40,009 nt of DNA from Lachnospiraceae bacterium (GCA_024684065.1 JAIKXO010000159.1:1-40009), one strand, 5' to 3'. Shown: positions 1 to 7,342, counted from the first letter of the stretch. Numbers and translations are program-made. The notes: generated from the sequence alone by a model not told the origin.

Positions 1-42
1 GGCAATGGACCACTAACTCCGTCCCCTTAGGTCATCATGATC

Positions 43-318
43 CTAAGCTTCTGTAAACTGTTTTTTTAATTCCAGATACTTTTTCTTTATATCCTCCGGT
101 ACATCCAGATCCATATCCAAATAATTGTCTATTATATAATATTCAAGTTCCAGTAACTCTTCCGGTATATCGTCCCCGTCCAAAACAAACAGATTTATAC
201 CAAGTTCTTTTGCCCGCTGCTTTTTCCTCCTAAATCGTTCCATATCCTCTCCGGAAACAGAGTATGTATATATCAATGGTCTATCCAATTCAGGTTTCTC
301 AACTAATACTGTTTTCAT
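43..318 (-). CDS. Small acidic hypothetical protein paired with JAB protein
   Basis: I do not recognise the family of this 91-residue protein. It is charged, with a basic stretch (RFRRKKQRAKE) near residues 29-39 followed by an acidic middle rich in D, E, L and Y. There is no signal peptide, membrane segment or cysteine motif. The start is well supported: AGGAGG lies about 7 nt before the ATG. It begins 13 nt after the JAB-domain gene stops on the same strand, so the two are probably co-transcribed, and a functional pairing (partner, adaptor or substrate of the JAB protein) is possible but only inferred from position. This first kilobase is visibly more AT-rich than the rest of the window, so the pair may have a separate origin. 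Confidence 0.7.
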   Translation of the reverse strand: MKTVLVEKPELDRPLIYTYSVSGEDMERFRRKKQRAKELGINLFVLDGDDIPEELLELEYYIIDNYLDMDLDVPEDIKKKYLELKKQFTEA

Positions 319-331
319 AAGCTGCCTCCTT

Positions 332-928
332 TCAAAGACTTCTGTATATTATCCCATACTTCTCAAGTTCTCTAACTGTTTCGTCAAATGATACTTCTTT
401 TTGACGATAGGCTATTAAAGTCCTTTTAATCTCCATATAATTGTCATGTATTAACTCTCGCTCCGTTTTTTCTATCGTATATATAGATCCTTTATTTCCG
501 ATAACCATTAAAACTGCCATATTGGGAGTAATGAAAAACGTAATCAGATCCCTCGCCGAAAATGGGCCGTCACTCGGATGATTATGCAAGACAACGAAAA
601 TGCATTCAGAATCATCAATTCTGTCAACTAGCGAAGCTATATTAACGGATTTAGATGTTCCAAATTCAGCTCCTATAAAATCCAGAGTATTCAGATTTAT
701 CGCATATGCCATTTCTTTGGATCCATGTTTTGTCATGGCATAGCTCAAAAGTTTTTTGCAATACTCAAATATATAATCAACTACTATATCTTCACGTATC
801 GTAGCAAACTGCGGCTTCCGCAAATTATCGATCACGGTTTGACTGATTCTGTTCTCTTCGATCACGATATCTTCCAAAATCATATCTGCATTCATAATCA
901 TTACACTATCGGTACGATTTGTTCTCAT
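332..928 (-). CDS. JAB/MPN (RadC-like) domain protein
   Basis: The 198-residue protein carries a JAMM-type metal centre: HNHPSDGPFSARD places H115, H117, S124 and D127 as in RadC-like JAB domains, although the spacer between the second His and the Ser is six residues here against seven in typical RadC. A glutamate near residue 72 could be the general base. JAB domains of this kind are Zn-dependent isopeptidases or peptidases, or of unknown activity in bacterial RadC proteins, so the substrate cannot be named. There is no helix-hairpin-helix region as in full-length RadC. The start is uncertain: the nearest SD-like sequence (AGGGG) is over 20 nt upstream of the chosen ATG and belongs to the repeated leader at 951-1018. 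Met10 or Met12 are alternatives. It is followed closely by the 91-residue gene. Confidence 0.75.
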   Translation of the reverse strand: MRTNRTDSVMIMNADMILEDIVIEENRISQTVIDNLRKPQFATIREDIVVDYIFEYCKKLLSYAMTKHGSKEMAYAINLNTLDFIGAEFGTSKSVNIASLVDRIDDSECIFVVLHNHPSDGPFSARDLITFFITPNMAVLMVIGNKGSIYTIEKTERELIHDNYMEIKRTLIAYRQKEVSFDETVRELEKYGIIYRSL

Positions 929-950
929 CTATTTGTCTGATTATTTTGTC

Positions 951-1018
951 ACCCCTATTGAAAAGGGTTTTGTCCCTGAAATATCTGACATACCCTCTTC
1001 AGGGTCGAGGACTCCCTT
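951..1018 (-). repeat. Two-hairpin leader repeat A, copy 1
   Basis: Read on the minus strand this matches copies at 3044, 13904 and 38994. The shared core includes GAAGAGGGTATGTCAGATAT then TTCAGGG, an A-rich loop, CCCTTTTCAATAG. It can form a CCTC/GAGG hairpin and an AGGG/CCCT hairpin. It lies about 25 nt upstream of the JAB gene on the same strand. In this copy the terminal AGAGGA of the other copies is AGGGGT. Confidence 0.75.
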
Positions 1019-1292
1019 TAATTACATTATAACACTTTTTATTGTTCTTATCACGTTCTTCCAGTTTCGGATCATAATCGGAACATACTTAAGGTTTATT
1101 GTCATTGTTGAAAGCTGTCAGTTTTATAAGTGGCACTGTTTCCGGTACAGTTATTGCTATTTATCATAGTGCCGTAATTGTTATCTGCACAGTGCCATGA
1201 TTCTTTTCTATCATCTTCATATCAGGGAAAACGAGAAAGTCACAGGACTTAATGCAGCCTGAATCACATCAGGCAGAGACGTCAGGCTAATG

Positions 1293-1323
1293 CTATTAAA
1301 AGACCGAAGCACAAGTGCTTTGG
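1293..1323 (-). terminator. Candidate terminator of the ModE-like gene
   Basis: A 9-bp stem with a 2-nt loop, CCGAAGCAC/GTGCTTTGG on the + strand at 1304-1323, is followed on the minus strand by TCTTTTAATA. It sits about 85 nt beyond the stop of the ModE-like gene. The tail is only moderately T-rich, so termination is likely but not certain. I see no gene in the rest of 1019-1408. Confidence 0.4.
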
Positions 1324-1408
1324 GAATTAAAGAGTATTAAACACGGGTTGGTAAATAGCCGTATCGTATATTATAAGATCGGGACTGAAAATGATTTACG
1401 CAGATCCG

Positions 1409-1762
1409 TCATTCCGGCAGGAAATCTTTAAATTCCTGTGCAAATATGCTCTCGCTGCAGGCTGTGAGCTTATTATAATAGCTCTCATAGGCGGCAAGGA
1501 TCTGCCTCGCTTCTTTTGTAAGCGCGGCACCGCCTCCGTTTTTTCCGCCGGTGCTTGATTCGATGAGCTTTACGTTTAGACAGTTCTCCGCATTTTTCAT
1601 TATGGACCAGGCTTTGGAATACGCCATTTCCATTGATTTTGCGGCGGAGCGCAGCGAGCCGTGTTCGTCAACCCTTTTGAGGAGCTGCGCAACTCCCGGG
1701 CCAAAGCATTTCCTGTCCGTAAAAAGCCTGGCAGTTATTACCGGATGAAGTTTTTCGCTCAT
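1409..1762 (-). CDS. ModE-family winged-helix regulator, DNA-binding domain only
   Basis: This 117-residue protein is the N-terminal LysR-like winged-helix domain of ModE. Recognisable features are LLKRVDEHGSLRSAAKSMEMAYSKAWSIMK (about residues 27-56; helix-turn-helix) and the glycine-rich wing STGGKNGGGAALT (about 69-81). Classical ModE is about 260 residues and binds molybdate through C-terminal MOP/TOBE domains. These are absent, so direct molybdate sensing is unlikely or needs a partner. The gene is divergent from the DUF3343-yqeC-yqeB-selD run, as expected for a local regulator of molybdenum hydroxylase or selenium-cofactor genes. A GGAAG sequence lies about 14 nt before the ATG, rather far. 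Activator or repressor role cannot be told from sequence. Confidence 0.8.
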   Translation of the reverse strand: MSEKLHPVITARLFTDRKCFGPGVAQLLKRVDEHGSLRSAAKSMEMAYSKAWSIMKNAENCLNVKLIESSTGGKNGGGAALTKEARQILAAYESYYNKLTACSESIFAQEFKDFLPE

Positions 1763-1840
1763 AGTGCCTGCATCTTCCTTTCAACATGTTTCAGACGTTC
1801 AGACGGTTTCCGGCTGCGGCCGGTTTTCAGAGGCAGCTCT

Positions 1841-1880
1841 TTAAAATCTTCCCCTTAAAGTTTCCCTTTAAAAGCTTCCC
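1841..1880 (-). repeat. Three imperfect tandem repeats in the ModE-gene leader
   Basis: On the + strand the units are TTAAAATCTTCCCC, TTAAAGTTTCCC and TTTAAAAGCTTCCC (12-14 nt each, head to tail). They fall between the candidate -10 at 1887-1892 and the start codon of the ModE-like gene, so in its mRNA they read as three purine-rich blocks. This could be a regulator-binding array or leader RNA repeats. No function is shown by the sequence alone. Confidence 0.5.
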
Positions 1881-1886
1881 TTATTT

Positions 1887-1915
1887 ATTATAAGACATTT
1901 ACATCTTCCGCGAAA
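1887..1915 (-). promoter_or_regulatory. Candidate promoter of the ModE-like gene
   Basis: The minus strand reads TATAAT (1892-1887), a consensus -10, with a weak TTTCGC at -35 spacing of 17 nt. It is about 125 nt upstream of the ModE-like start. Only the -10 box is convincing. Confidence 0.4.
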
Positions 1916-1961
1916 CTTAAAAATCGACATAGCATATGTTCAGAAGGCTTTACTGTTCAGT

Positions 1962-1992
1962 CCCGAGCCGCTCATTTACTGCGTGGCTCGGG
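1962..1992. promoter_or_regulatory. 8-bp inverted repeat in the divergent regulator/selenium-operon gap
   Basis: CCCGAGCC (1962-1969) and GGCTCGGG (1985-1992) are perfect complements separated by 15 nt. There is no T tract on either side, so this is not a standard terminator. Its place between the divergent ModE-like gene and the selenium operon makes it a candidate operator or leader hairpin. The rest of 1763-2130 has no gene I can support. Confidence 0.45.
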
Positions 1993-2130
1993 CAGATAAT
2001 GTAAATATAGTCAACCGGAAGGCTTTGCTGAAAGACCTGATCCCCGGCCGTGTATTGAAGAATACATCCCGTGATGATATACTCAGTATGTGATGCTTTC
2101 GCCATCACAGCGTATCAGACACAGGACGGC

Positions 2131-2373
2131 ATGATTATGAAGGAAAAGAAACCCTGTATCGTTGTCACCTTCCATACTACGGCTGAGGCGATGGCGACAG
2201 AGAGGACCTGCACGAAAAACGGGATAGAGGGAAAGCTTATATCGGCTCCCCGCGTTTTGTCGGCGGATTGCGGAATAGCGTGGAAAAGCCCTCCGGGTGC
2301 GCGCTCTCTGATCGAAGAGGCTCTTAAGGCTGAAAAGATCGAATACGCGGGGATTTATGAGCTGGAGATATAA
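2131..2373 (+). CDS. DUF3343 putative Se/S carrier protein
   Basis: The 80-residue product (starting MIMKEKKPC) matches the DUF3343 pattern: a short beta-alpha protein with FHTTAEAMATE near the N-terminus and the diagnostic SADCGIAWKSPP near residues 45-56, whose Cys-Gly is the likely chalcogen-binding site. DUF3343 proteins occur in selenium-metabolism neighbourhoods and resemble the C-terminal part of some YedF-type proteins. A carrier role for reduced selenium is inferred from family and context. I chose ATG 2131 (AGGA about 5 nt upstream) over a GTG at 2071, because the extra 20 residues are not typical of the family. ATG 2137 is also possible. It ends 2 nt before yqeC starts, so the two are translationally linked. 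Confidence 0.75.
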   Translation: MIMKEKKPCIVVTFHTTAEAMATERTCTKNGIEGKLISAPRVLSADCGIAWKSPPGARSLIEEALKAEKIEYAGIYELEI

Positions 2374-2375
2374 GG

Positions 2376-3074
2376 ATGAAGATATCATCATTACTTGAGA
2401 TAGGACGGGGTGTTACCGCACTTATCGGAGGAGGCGGAAAAACCACGCTCATATATACTCTGGCAGAGGAGCTTACCGCAAAGGGCTCCGTCATCATCTG
2501 TACGTCGACCCACATCAGGGTTCCCGGACAGTATATGCTCGTTACGGGTGGTGGAAGGGAACTGCGGGATGCGCTGAAAAAAGAACGTTGTGTTTGTGCC
2601 GGTACCCCCGCGGAAAACGGGAAGCTCACCGCACCTTCGGTATCTTTTAAGGAGCTTGAAGCTGTTGCCGATTATGTGCTTGTGGAGGCAGACGGCGCAA
2701 AGGGGCTGCCGCTTAAGGCGCATGCGCCGCACGAGCCGGTGATCCCTGAAAATTCGGGACAGGTTATCCTGGTGGTGGGAGCTGACGGCCTCGGGAAGAT
2801 GATAAAGGAAGCCTGTCACCGTCCTGAAATATGGGCAAAGCTTGCGGGGACGTCTCCTGAGTGCCCTGCCACACCGGAGGGAGAGGCCAGGGTGATATTA
2901 TCTGAGGGCTATGGGGACCGGGTTTTTATTAACAAGGCAGAATCGGCACGGGAATGTGAGCTGGCAGAGGAGCTTGCAGAATTAATTCACCGTCCGGCGG
3001 TTATCGGGAGCCTTAAGAGGGGAAGCTTCGCCTCTTTTAATATAGGAGCCCTCGACTCTGAAGAGGGTATGTAA
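2376..3074 (+). CDS. yqeC: YqeC, selenium-dependent hydroxylase accessory protein
   Basis: A 232-residue P-loop protein: GGGGKTT at residues 18-24 is the Walker A motif, followed by CTSTHIRVP and the acidic VLVEADGAKGLPLKAHAPHEPVIP block (about 100-123) that marks the YqeC family. YqeC is found only with selenium-dependent molybdenum hydroxylases and is thought to act in inserting the labile selenium ligand. The exact reaction is unknown. It starts 2 nt after the DUF3343 gene. Its last nine codons (GALDSEEGM and stop) lie inside repeat A copy 2, and the stop codon arises from a base that differs from the other copies (GTAAGAT against GTCAGAT). The extreme C-terminus is therefore repeat-encoded. 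Confidence 0.88.
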   Translation: MKISSLLEIGRGVTALIGGGGKTTLIYTLAEELTAKGSVIICTSTHIRVPGQYMLVTGGGRELRDALKKERCVCAGTPAENGKLTAPSVSFKELEAVADYVLVEADGAKGLPLKAHAPHEPVIPENSGQVILVVGADGLGKMIKEACHRPEIWAKLAGTSPECPATPEGEARVILSEGYGDRVFINKAESARECELAEELAELIHRPAVIGSLKRGSFASFNIGALDSEEGM

Positions 3075-3112
3075 GATATTTCAGGGGCAAAAAACCCTTT
3101 CAATAGAGGAAA
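3044..3112 (+). repeat. Two-hairpin leader repeat A, copy 2
   Basis: This begins inside the end of yqeC and finishes at the yqeB ribosome binding site. Hairpin 1 is CCCTC/GAGGG around GACTCTGAA. Hairpin 2 is AGGG/CCCT around an A-rich loop. It ends TTTCAATAGAGGA, 6-8 nt before the yqeB ATG. Thus the same segment is coding for yqeC, a possible RNA structure, and the SD of yqeB. Confidence 0.8.
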
Positions 3113-3118
3113 ACAAAA

Positions 3119-3931
3119 ATGCAGGTGACTGTTCTTATACGCGGTGCGGGAGATATTGCAAGCGGTATTGCCTTAAGGCTTTACCGCTCAGGAATGCGGG
3201 TTATTATGACTGAGATAGAAAAACCCACGACAATACGGCGCTCGGTCGCTTTCTCGGAAGCTGTCCTTAATAAAAGGCAGACCGTGGAGGGAGTGACCGC
3301 AGAACGCGCGGATTCACCGGAAGAAGCTGAAAGTCTTATGGAGCGGGGGATCATTCCGGTCCTCGTCGATCCGCAGTGCTTATGCAGGGTAAGTCTTTTG
3401 CCGGATGTGCTGGTCGATGCGATACTTGCAAAACGTAATCTCGGGACTTCCTTAACGGATGCGCCCGTCGTTATAGGCGTCGGCCCGGGATTTACGGCGG
3501 GAAAAGACTGCCATGCGGTTGTGGAGACAATGCGCGGGCACACGCTCGGAAGGGCTTATTATGAAGGAAGCGCTCTTCCAAATACCAATATCCCGGGCCT
3601 CATAGGAGGATATGCGGGAGAGAGGGTGATCCGCGCGCCCCGTGACGGTATATTTCACAGCACTCATGAGATAGGGGATCCGGTAGGGGAATCGGAAACC
3701 GTAGGCTTCGTTGAAGGAGAGCCCGTAAAGACCACGATCTCCGGCGTGCTGAGGGGGCTTCTGGCAGACGGTATAAGTGTCACTAAGGGCATGAAGTCCG
3801 GAGATGTGGATCCGAGAGGGAAGAGGGAATACTGCGATCTGGTCTCCGACAAGGCGCTTTCGGTCGCCGGCGGCGTGCTTGAAGCAATCCTGCATTACTG
3901 CGCCGATTTGCAAAGCAAATCGAGCGCTTAG
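3119..3931 (+). CDS. yqeB: YqeB / EF2563-family selenium-dependent Mo hydroxylase protein
   Basis: The 270-residue protein opens with VLIRGAGDIASGIALRLY (about 5-22), a Rossmann-type dinucleotide-binding loop typical of the EF2563/YqeB family. It continues with PVVIGVGPGFTAGKDCHAVVETMRGH (about 116-141), another signature of the family. YqeB marks the selenium-cofactor trait of molybdenum hydroxylases and is expected to help mature the Se-Mo centre in the cytoplasm. Its biochemical role is not established. The SD is AGAGGA from repeat A. The last residues (CADLQSKSSA) are encoded by the first hairpin of the array at 3904-4012 and look like an added tail beyond the usual GGVLEAIL ending. Confidence 0.9.
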   Translation: MQVTVLIRGAGDIASGIALRLYRSGMRVIMTEIEKPTTIRRSVAFSEAVLNKRQTVEGVTAERADSPEEAESLMERGIIPVLVDPQCLCRVSLLPDVLVDAILAKRNLGTSLTDAPVVIGVGPGFTAGKDCHAVVETMRGHTLGRAYYEGSALPNTNIPGLIGGYAGERVIRAPRDGIFHSTHEIGDPVGESETVGFVEGEPVKTTISGVLRGLLADGISVTKGMKSGDVDPRGKREYCDLVSDKALSVAGGVLEAILHYCADLQSKSSA

Positions 3932-4012
3932 GCACGAACTTTAGTTCGTGCCGAATAAATTCGATATTTGCTTTAGCAAATATCGAATAAGCCGATCTGA
4001 TTTAAGATCGGA
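3904..4012 (+). repeat. Array of four hairpins between yqeB and selD
   Basis: Four separate near-perfect inverted repeats follow each other: CGATTTGC-AAA-GCAAATCG (3904-3922, inside yqeB), GGCACGAAC-TTTA-GTTCGTGCC (3931-3952), a 12-bp stem TTCGATATTTGC with loop TTTA (3960-3987), and CCGATCT-GATTTA-AGATCGG (3992-4011). The stems differ in sequence but loops 2 and 3 are identical (TTTA) and loop 4 contains it. None has a T tract. They could stabilise or separate the yqeB and selD messages, or be targets of a regulator. Confidence 0.8.
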
Positions 4013-4074
4013 TCATTTCATTATAGCGCCAGGCCCGATCTATGACCGAATAAGTTCAGACTACGGAGCGATAT

Positions 4075-5115
4075 ATGACTGAGAACGAAGTAAAACTTAC
4101 AAAACTTGCAAAATGTGCGGGCTGCGGCGCAAAAGTCGGGGCGGGAGTGCTTGCGCAGCTTCTGGGTGATATGAAGGTACATAACGATCCTGACCTCATC
4201 GTCGGCTTTGATAAAAGCGATGATGCCAGTGTATACAGGGTGAGTGAAGACCTTGCGCTTGTACAGACCGTGGATTTCTTTCCTCCGATCCATGACGATC
4301 CGTATATCTTCGGGCAGATCGCCGCGACGAACGCGCTTTCAGACGTGTACGCCATGGGCGGTGAGCCGAAGCTTGCGCTTAATATCATGGCGGTGCCGAA
4401 GGATATGCCTTCTGAAACCGTTCATGAGATCTTAAGGGGAGGTTATGATAAGGCGTACGAAGCGGGAACTGTAATTTCCGGAGGACACAGCATCCTGGAT
4501 GAAGAGCCCAAGTACGGGCTTTCCGTGACGGGTTTCGTGCATCCTGACAAAGTCCTTAAAAACAGCGGGGCGAAGCCGCAAGACGTGCTGTTTCTTACCA
4601 AGCCCTTAGGCATAGGGATACTTACTACGGCGGCAAAGGTCAATATGACGAGCGACGAGGGCATGGAGCTTGCGGTCAGGCTTATGACTACGCTCAATAA
4701 GGCTGCCAGGGATGTCATGGTAAAATATAATGTGCACGCCTGTACGGACGTGACGGGGTTTTCCCTTATGGGGCACGGGCTTGAAATGGCGCAGGGGAGC
4801 AATGCGGAGCTCCATTTTGACGTGGACTCTATCTGCCTGATCCCTGAGGCGTTAGAGTTTGCAAAGCTCGGGATCCTGCCTGAAGGAATGTACCGCAACC
4901 GGAGCTTTGCCGAAGCTTATGTTGACCCCGGAGACGTAAAGCTTGCGATCCAGGATGTGCTTTATGATCCGCAGACTTCAGGCGGTCTGCTTATCGCCGC
5001 AGATCCGGAAGATGCCGGTGCGCTTTTTGATGAGATGAAGGAATCGGTGCCTTATGTGAGGAGGATAGGGACTGTTGAGGAATACCGGGGAGGTAAGAGG
5101 ATCTTTCTAAGGTGA
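4075..5115 (+). CDS. selD: Selenophosphate synthetase SelD
   Basis: SelD makes selenophosphate from selenide and ATP. The 346-residue protein has the family layout: N-terminal glycine-rich KCAGCGAKVG loop (residues 13-22), then VGFDKSDDASVYR and the ATP/metal-binding VQTVDFFPPIHDDPYIFGQIAATNALSDVYAMGG region, and a C-terminal QTSGGLLIA motif. Cys17 and Lys20 fall exactly at the catalytic positions of E. coli SelD. The neighbouring Cys19 of E. coli is Ala here, and no selenocysteine is used. In this context selenophosphate should feed the labile-Se cofactor of the hydroxylases. SelA, SelB or tRNA-Sec genes are not in the window. The SD (CGGAGCG) is weak and the four-hairpin array lies just upstream. 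Confidence 0.95.
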   Translation: MTENEVKLTKLAKCAGCGAKVGAGVLAQLLGDMKVHNDPDLIVGFDKSDDASVYRVSEDLALVQTVDFFPPIHDDPYIFGQIAATNALSDVYAMGGEPKLALNIMAVPKDMPSETVHEILRGGYDKAYEAGTVISGGHSILDEEPKYGLSVTGFVHPDKVLKNSGAKPQDVLFLTKPLGIGILTTAAKVNMTSDEGMELAVRLMTTLNKAARDVMVKYNVHACTDVTGFSLMGHGLEMAQGSNAELHFDVDSICLIPEALEFAKLGILPEGMYRNRSFAEAYVDPGDVKLAIQDVLYDPQTSGGLLIAADPEDAGALFDEMKESVPYVRRIGTVEEYRGGKRIFLR

Positions 5116-5245
5116 GCGGGCAGCCCGTCCGGGATAAACCTGCAGTAAGCTGCAGATGGTACGCCTTTAAAAGGTTTTGCCGGGTTTTCTGCGGTCCGGG
5201 ACTGTTCCTGACATCATTTCAGTACAGAAGGAGGTATGTTTAAAC

Positions 5246-5503
5246 ATGAGAAACTGTAAATTTACCCCGAAAGGGGTCTGCTCGAGACTGATCGAATATG
5301 AGCTTGATGAGGAGAACCGCATACACAATCTCCGCTTTACGGGAGGCTGCAACGGTAATTTAAAGGCGATAGGGAAGCTCCTGGAGGGAGAGAGCGCGGA
5401 AAAGACGATCCGCATCCTTAAGGGAAACGACTGCGCGGGAAGAGGTACCTCCTGTGCGGATCAGCTGGCTGTAGCTTTGGAGGAGGAGCTGGCCCGGAGC
5501 TAA
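5246..5503 (+). CDS. TSCPD-domain protein (TIGR03905-like)
   Basis: The 85-residue protein matches the small stand-alone TSCPD domain: FTPKGVCSRLIEYEL at the N-terminus, FTGGCNGNLKAIGKLLEG in the middle, and CAGRGTSCADQLAVALEE at the end. The four cysteines in these segments (about residues 4, 12, 33 and 63-69) suggest metal or Fe-S binding. This domain also occurs at the C-terminus of some ribonucleotide reductases, and the stand-alone form has no established function. GAAGGAGG lies 11 nt before the chosen ATG, while the frame is open further upstream. It is 130 nt after selD on the same strand and followed by a terminator, so it is probably the last gene of the selenium operon. Confidence 0.8.
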   Translation: MRNCKFTPKGVCSRLIEYELDEENRIHNLRFTGGCNGNLKAIGKLLEGESAEKTIRILKGNDCAGRGTSCADQLAVALEEELARS

Positions 5504-5527
5504 GGAAACGCTTTAATCAGCGCTTCC
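5504..5527 (+). repeat. Hairpin with motif shared with the end of guaD
   Basis: GGAAACGC-TTTAATCA-GCGCTTCC forms an imperfect 8-bp stem directly after the TSCPD stop. The string GCTTTAATCAGCG is repeated after the guanine deaminase gene at 26564-26576. It may be part of the termination or 3'-end-processing signal together with 5571-5608. Confidence 0.45.
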
Positions 5528-5570
5528 CTGAGTGATCCGGCGGAACCGGAAGCAGAAGAGAGTATCGGCA

Positions 5571-5608
5571 AAAAAGGCATTCAGGGCGTTCACCCGAATG
5601 CCTTTTTA
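5571..5608. terminator. Bidirectional terminator between TSCPD gene and diguanylate cyclase gene
   Basis: AAAAAAGGCATTC, a GGG/CCC inner stem and GAATGCCTTTTT form a strong hairpin flanked by A and T tracts, so it can end transcripts from both converging genes. Confidence 0.9.
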
Positions 5609-5636
5609 CCTGTGCGATTGAGTAAAGAGAGGGCAG

Positions 5637-7199
5637 TCACTCCCTCACCGCTTTCATTTTCTGTTTATTCCCGTACATGATCTCGTCCGCCCGTTTGAAT
5701 ACGTTTTCCGCAGTCCTGTCGTGTTCGGGATCGAATCTGGCGATCCCCACGGCGGCAGATACCCTTTCCCAGTCAGGAAGTGATTCATTATTCTGCAGGC
5801 TCTCAAGTACTTTGAGGAGGCTCCGTTCAAGTGATGTAGCGTTATCATAGTCATCACCCATCAGTACGATCACGAATTCGTCGCCGCCTATACGAAATAC
5901 CGGAGAATGCTTGAAAACATTGCAGACAATGCTGCATAACCTGACGATCGTGATATTTCCTTTGTCGTGCCCGTAGGTATCGTTGATGCGCTTTAAGTAG
6001 TTTAAGTCGACCATACCCATGCAGAACTCCGTAAAGCCGTTATCGATCTTATGATCCAGGTCTTTTACCATCACATCGTATGCCGCCTTGTTCCTTATCC
6101 CGGTAAGGGAGTCCCTCATGGCAAGCTTCTTAGCGTCGGCTTCGCGCTGCTTGGTCTCATCAAGCTCTTTACTGGTGCTTACCAGGGTTTTCATATGATT
6201 GTCAAGCTCCACAATCATGTCGGACATCTGCTTTGCAAGCACGCCTATCTCGGTTTTATCGCCGGCAAGCGACATGACCTTGTCAGCCACGGATACTGCT
6301 TTTGTATCGGAATATTCCCTGACATTTTCGGTCAGCATGGATATTTTGGTAAGAAAACGCCTGTCCATGTACCACATGATAACGATCAGGCTTATAATAA
6401 GTATACCGGCGATATTTCCGGCAAGGAGCAGTGAATTGTTAAGGATCTGTATGTTTATACTGTCAATGGCCACCTCGGTGCATATAAGCCCGAGCTTTTC
6501 CCCTCCGACAAACAGCGGCGTATAACAGGTATAATTGTAGCCGTATTCATTATCCCATGACTGGAATTCATCAAGCTGCATCCCTTCATCCCAGGTCCTC
6601 CAGAGTACCTGTACCTCGTCCTTCGGGTTCTCCTCGGGCGGATCTACGGAGCAGACGAGCAGATTTTCAGGGTTTTCCTCATCAGGTTCTCTCAGGGGAT
6701 CAACGACGTAGGTGACCGTTCCGGTGTGGCTGTCGGGCTCGATCAGATAGGCGTACTCAAGACCAAACTTGTCTCTTGCGTCCTCAAAGACTATAGTCCA
6801 GTATTCGTAGTCATATGTAAGATACAGTAAAAGCAGTTCCTCCGGCAGATCGTCTATGGTCATGTCAACCCCGAACAGCGTTCCGGGAAAGGCTTTTGCA
6901 TAAGCCAGGTTAAAGGCCTCAAGCGAAGATTCGTATTCGTCAAATTCAAGAGGTATCTCCAGTTTGCTGCCGTACTGCTCAAGATATCTGTAGAATTTCA
7001 GAAAATCCTCCCCGTCATGGATTATGAGCGAGTTCAGGTAGTTGTTTATCTTGCGGATCTCCTGAAGCTTCAGGTCATTGTACGCAGCACTCTCGTTCCT
7101 GAAAGCCGCTAAGGAACAGAAGATCGTAAGGACAATGCCGAACAGCAGAAAAATTACGGCAAATCGCGCTTTTAAAGTATCTGTTTTCTTCAAGATCAT
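5637..7199 (-). CDS. Membrane-bound GGDEF diguanylate cyclase
   Basis: The protein (520 residues) has an N-terminal membrane helix (ARFAVIFLLFGIVLTIFCSL), a roughly 230-residue extracytoplasmic sensor rich in acidic and aromatic residues, a second helix (NIAGILIISLIVIMWYM), a HAMP-like linker, and a C-terminal GGDEF domain. The active site is RIGGDEF near residue 440, so cyclic-di-GMP synthesis from two GTP is expected. No RxxD inhibitory site precedes it at the usual position (KHSP there), so product feedback at that site is unlikely. The signal sensed is unknown. Start choice is open: GTG 7202, ATG 7199 or TTG 7193. GGGAG is almost adjacent to the first two and 8 nt from the TTG. It converges on the selenium operon and is probably independent of it. 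Confidence 0.9.
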   Translation of the reverse strand: MILKKTDTLKARFAVIFLLFGIVLTIFCSLAAFRNESAAYNDLKLQEIRKINNYLNSLIIHDGEDFLKFYRYLEQYGSKLEIPLEFDEYESSLEAFNLAYAKAFPGTLFGVDMTIDDLPEELLLLYLTYDYEYWTIVFEDARDKFGLEYAYLIEPDSHTGTVTYVVDPLREPDEENPENLLVCSVDPPEENPKDEVQVLWRTWDEGMQLDEFQSWDNEYGYNYTCYTPLFVGGEKLGLICTEVAIDSINIQILNNSLLLAGNIAGILIISLIVIMWYMDRRFLTKISMLTENVREYSDTKAVSVADKVMSLAGDKTEIGVLAKQMSDMIVELDNHMKTLVSTSKELDETKQREADAKKLAMRDSLTGIRNKAAYDVMVKDLDHKIDNGFTEFCMGMVDLNYLKRINDTYGHDKGNITIVRLCSIVCNVFKHSPVFRIGGDEFVIVLMGDDYDNATSLERSLLKVLESLQNNESLPDWERVSAAVGIARFDPEHDRTAENVFKRADEIMYGNKQKMKAVRE

Positions 7200-7342
7200 C
7201 ACTCCCGTCAGATGCGATACGTTATTTGCTGCAGGTTATAAATAATACAGGACAGATTCCTTTTCGTCCGGAAAGCCTTATCAGGACAGGTTTTACCGGG
7301 ACAAATCCATTATTGCAAAAAAGTCATACACTTCCAAAGGAC

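Noticed and set aside
725..1169. Two short plus-strand frames over the JAB gene start and its leader
   Set aside because: They overlap the JAB gene and repeat A in reverse orientation and have no coding features.
1170..1408. Molybdenum-cofactor riboswitch near the ModE-like gene
   Set aside because: I could not find the conserved core in this gap or in 1763-2130. Only simple hairpins are present.
3904..4012. CRISPR-like or IS-end interpretation of the hairpin array
   Set aside because: The units have different stem sequences and no constant direct repeat or spacer length, and no transposase is adjacent.
4075..5115. Selenocysteine at the SelD active site or TGA readthrough in the Se-linked genes
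   Set aside because: SelD has Cys17 encoded by TGC, and the expected active-site positions in the other enzymes are Cys with no in-frame TGA.
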